From Bactericera cockerelli (taxonomy: Eukaryota; Arthropoda; Insecta; Hemiptera; Triozidae): a stretch of DNA of 64,000 bases. The notes below the pieces were generated by a model. The model ran no database searches. It was not told where the DNA came from and was given only the letters and a program-made list of their open reading frames with translations. The stretch lies in assembly GCA_024516035.1 (NCBI GenBank), contig CM044957.1:23682829-23746828 (forward strand), given 5' to 3'. The position numbers and the translations under genes were made by a program. This document shows, piece after piece, positions 60,151 to 64,000 of this stretch (positions are counted from its first letter, which is position 1; the number at the start of each line of letters is the position of its first letter).

Positions 60151-63100
60151 GGGCGCGTTTACATGATAAGATCACCTTTCCATAATTGTTTCTCTGTAGT
60201 TCTAACGTGTAGTCTTGATTAATGAATGATTCAAAAAAAGGTGTAAAGTGGGTGAGAGGCGACGCAGCCAATTCCTTGGAATACTTGTTTAGGAGGCTGA
60301 GGGTGTGAACTGAACAGTGAACATACTAAAAGTCCTGACGGGAGGAAACGGAGTTAGGGGGGCTAAAGGGGGTTGAGAGGAGATGATAAGAGGTCTCATT
60401 TCTGGGTTTTCACTTAATAACGTTATATCTCATTATATCTGAGGTTATATCTCAATAACGTTAACTCTCATACGTTTTTTGATAACTTAACCGTTTAGTC
60501 AAAAATCGACCAGAAATGTGTATGCTGGCGGAACGTCTGCACCTCCTCACTGGGATGAAGAACAAGGCATAAATTGGGCATCCTATTATTATACATAATA
60601 TAAAATCAATTGAGAAGAAAAATGGAAAGTTGGGCGTATAATGAGGCAGGATCCTCAGGTTGGGGAGACCAGGGAGTGGGAGGGGCTGCTGAGGAAAAGC
60701 AATCACGTTACTGATTGAATACAACAAGTCTATGCGTCCTCTGGGAACTCAGCAGAAAAAAGACATTTGTTCTCTGTGCCTGGAAGTTCACGTCACAATG
60801 TAGAGTCCAACTTTCTTTTCCAAAATTAAAAGGAAACTTCTTCATCCCCCACAGTTCTGCGTAATCTTCTTTTGAAACAAAATTTGTGAAATGGGATTAC
60901 CACATGCGACATTTCTCGCTCGCCCTCTTGCCCCTTCGCCTAATCCGCTCTGTTTAATTCATCAAATAAAATGTTTGAAAAGAATATTGCGAGGACAGGG
61001 TTCTGGATTTTCATGAGGTTCCAGTCAACCTTAAGTACAACTCTGGGAAGTAAGGATTTTCCTTTGAGAAGTGTACCTGTACATACAGGCAGAGGAAAAT
61101 AAACCCACGCTGAGTGTAATCTCGTCAAAATCAGAATGTAGCACATGCATAATACCACGTCACCATAAAGACCAAGTGCTAAATAAAGCAAATTAATGTA
61201 CGATTTGATACAACTTCTTATTTTTAAACTTTAAACTTGAATCATGTGTCCTAATAAGTGTTGCTCAGTCATTTGTGTTATTCATGACAGTCTCCTAGGC
61301 GTTTGAAAATCTACCTACTCATAAAGTGACATATTGAAACAGAAATATAAGAATCTTTAGAATGTAGATTAGCTTTCAAATTTCACACTTTAAGTGATAG
61401 GAATTCTAAAACAAATTAGTTTGAAAAAATATTTCGATTTCTTTTACACCATCATTTATTTTACGGATTATTAAGATTTGAAAGTCAGAGAAACAATTTC
61501 ATAAACAAGAAGTTCAGACATAAATCAAACAACTCGACCAAGGTGTGAAGAACGCCTTATACAAAGAGAGAGACATTTATTTAAACACACAACAGTTGGG
61601 AGAGAGCATTCAATCTCAAATTCTGCATGGCTCTAACATTCTAAATTAGGTCCACATATAATTAATTAATATACATAATTACATACATATGTAGGTATCA
61701 GAGCGAGTTTTCTAAATGTCAAGATAAAAATTATACAATAAACACGATTTTACCAAGAAAATGAGAAATACAGACACAACATTTTCTGTGTTGTTTTTAT
61801 GTATGATTTCCGTCAATGTACAAAAAAAAAAAAAAAAGATCCATACATGGGTGTTTTTTTTTTTGTACTTTACTTATCCTGTTATCGTTTTAGGACCTTT
61901 ATACCTTGAGCTGACAGTCTAGCAGAAGAAATACTAAAAATTGTAATCAACTTTTTAAGGGATATGTATTACTAGCCACAAATCCAAGAGAACTTTGTCA
62001 AAAACTAATTGGTGGAGCCGCCAGTGGCGGAATTCCGATCCGCCACTGGCAACTGTGTTGCTATTTGATCAATACTCATCAAAATTAAATTTGGAACAAA
62101 ATGTTATTCCTAAAGATATAGTAAACCCTCATACCTATGAAATTAATTATCTTTAACCCTTAAAATCTAAAGTCATGTAATTGCAACAATACCAAGTTGC
62201 GTTTGAACATAACTAATTTTTTTTTTATATACCTATATACTTTTATAGGCATGACACACGTGTGTGTAATATTTGGCACTGTTCCTCATGTTGTTGGCAA
62301 GGAGATGAAAGGCCTGATAAGAGACACTCAGCTTTGTTTATATGCAACAACAATAAAACTGAATTCAAGTGCGCTTCACACCTTGTGTTATTCAAATCAG
62401 TGTTTTTGTAAGATGGCGTTGGAGGCTGCCAGAATATGTATCTCAACAATATAGGGTACCTACACTACCTACGTATGTCTACCTTTTTTGATAGCCTTAC
62501 ATTGAATACTGATGGTGTATAGTGTATATGCATTGATATACATATTACTCGTATATGCCTACGTATTTTGAAAATACATTCATAATTCAGAGATGAAGAC
62601 AAATGAGGATCTAAATAGTTATAGAATATTTCGGATTAAAATAATACAGATGTGTAGATGCTATGTCTGTTTACAGGTTCCTAATTAGCTATTTATCAAG
62701 AAGTTCCTATACATTATCCCCAATTCCACATATTGGTCATTTCAGATGTTGATTTACAGATCCATAACCATTCTCACTATCTTGCGAGGATTCTTGCGGT
62801 GATACAAAATCCGGAGAAAGAATCAGACGAAAACTTCTAACTGGAGAGGAAAAATATTTCCTCCCAAAGAGAATTTAAATTCAGAAAATTTGGCGTTCAT
62901 CCAGGGAAATTTTATCCCCTTAAAAAGGGAAAGCGAGAAAGGAAAGGCTTTACAACTCAATAGTATGTACGGAGGGAATGCAATATATTATGCTCAGGTC
63001 TAACATACAGGGAGCCTTCAGAAGCAGGGGAAAGTTTCAGTTGCGAAGGGAATATTAATGATCTAGACTCTAGACGAGTGGTGGGAGAACATGCCAAAGT

Positions 63101-64000
63101 TTTCAGCTTCTAGTTTCGTCTTACCTTGAGAAAACTTTTTTTTTTCATTCATCAATGGTAGAAAAACAAAGATATCTTACAATTCAGAGGAATTCTCTGT
63201 TCATCAAAAATAATATGTAGGAAACTGTGCGTCAGATTCCTTAGTTTTTCTTTTGAAGCTGAAGTTACCATTAGAACATACTTCACTTTTGTATGTCTGG
63301 ATGATTGAAGGAGCAAAGTAAGGGTATGAGAGATTTGCTGATTTGCTTTTATAACTCAGATACATTGTCTAAATGTGAGTAATTTTTAATGCATGGTTTG
63401 GGTGGCTCAGGGTAGCCCCGTATGTGGTAATCCTCGTGGAGTTGTGTATCTTGCTATCATGTTTCTACTTATACTTGCCTCCTCCATACATAAGCCATTG
63501 TGTCACACGTAATGTTTTGTTCAACATCTTTCATTATCTTCTTCATTTTTCCTACTCTTTCCACAAGTAGAGTAGATACGTACGTATATTTACTAAAAAT
63601 CAAAAGCAATCAGCTCTGTGGAATTACTCGAACATATCATACGTATTTCGGCAATTTTGTGCGACAGAACGTTCCTTTGTCAGTTGAGGTTGTGAAAATG
63701 ATGTTTACACCTATACATAAATTATCATACTACTTTATGAACTTGGCTTCTAATTTCCTCAGAACATATTTTAATATAATAGTGAGGAGGGTTAATTTCC
63801 ATGCAATGAAATAAACGAAATGTTTTCAAAATCTCAGGAATTCTTCTCCTAACCAAATGATGGATCCCGTAGGATTTTGCAAATACATTTGGTTTGCACA
63901 GGTGACTGACTTAACAAGGGCCACTTTTACACCTCTCAAATCTCTATGATTCCCGTTGGAATTACTTATTTATCTCTCAGTGACTGGCATCATCATCATC
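60151..64000. other. Gene-free spacer to window end
   Basis: Only short frames (longest 104 codons at 63500-63814, AT-driven). Apart from the 62020 inverted repeat no element recognised. Confidence 0.5.
62020..62050. repeat. Perfect 12-bp inverted repeat GCCAGTGGCGGA
   Basis: GCCAGTGGCGGA and its exact inverse flank seven bases. The CAGTGGCG core equals the hAT-like end at 1957 and also occurs at about 13626 and 42195, so this may be two element ends fused after internal loss. Confidence 0.7.

Noticed and set aside
63500..63814. 104-codon plus-strand frame near the window end
   Set aside because: AT-rich composition and no motif.
1..64000. CRISPR array, prokaryotic defence system or operon
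   Set aside because: No regularly spaced repeat-spacer structure, no dense coding and no bacterial signals; the repeats present are eukaryotic mobile elements or satellites.

Overview
The window looks like AT-rich, repeat-laden nuclear DNA of an arthropod, most likely an insect. No prokaryotic gene organisation is present: there are no packed ORFs, operons or Shine-Dalgarno spacing, and nearly all open frames are under about 100 codons. The insect reading rests on the repeat content: short interspersed elements with tRNA-like and 5S-rRNA-like heads, Helitron ends of the TC...CTAG type, foldback elements starting with CAGGGTGTCC-like termini, a hAT-like miniature element, and decayed non-LTR retrotransposon pieces. 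The overall texture (microsatellites of ACAC, ACAT and GTAT type, GTAGGTA-rich spacers) would suit a hemipteran such as a planthopper, but that is an impression, not a proof.

Coding content is very low. The one open frame that looks like a real gene or terminal exon is on the minus strand at 12403-12765: 120 codons, markedly GC-richer than its surroundings, encoding a single-pass membrane protein of unknown function, with a possible 3' splice site just upstream and an AATAAA about 50 nt after the stop. A decayed reverse-transcriptase C-terminus of a non-LTR retrotransposon lies at 38463-39000. A weak candidate exon is at 45130-45363 (minus). Everything else is best read as intergenic or intronic.

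Layout. 1-10 kb: spacer with a hAT-like miniature element (1957-2118), a 530-bp foldback element (4365-4894), a 232-bp Helitron-type element (5067-5298) and a tRNA-derived SINE (8112-8312). 10.5-11.6 kb: a 1.08-kb non-autonomous Helitron on the minus strand containing a large CA microsatellite and a 187-bp tandem repeat. 12-14 kb: the candidate gene, then a tRNA-like SINE and a 5S-derived SINE side by side. 14-27 kb: spacer with SINEs, a LINE 3' end and a 58-bp duplication. 27.2-27.8 kb: a 36-bp minisatellite of about 16 units. 31-34 kb: a cluster of SINEs and a CpG-rich array of three perfect 20-bp palindromes at 44-bp spacing. 36.3-37.1 kb: a long foldback element with arms of roughly 250-320 bp. 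38.5-50 kb: LINE remnant, more SINEs, TG microsatellite, a short inverted-repeat locus. 50-64 kb: mostly featureless spacer with a third foldback element, a second LINE 3' end and a truncated Helitron.

The genes do not form a pathway. The recurring theme is mobile DNA: at least four SINE-like families, one of them 5S rRNA-derived, sharing the window with the LINE and Helitron debris. I did not find a convincing new multi-gene system; the most worthwhile leads are the palindrome array, the 5S-derived SINE family, the long foldback elements and the orphan membrane-protein exon.
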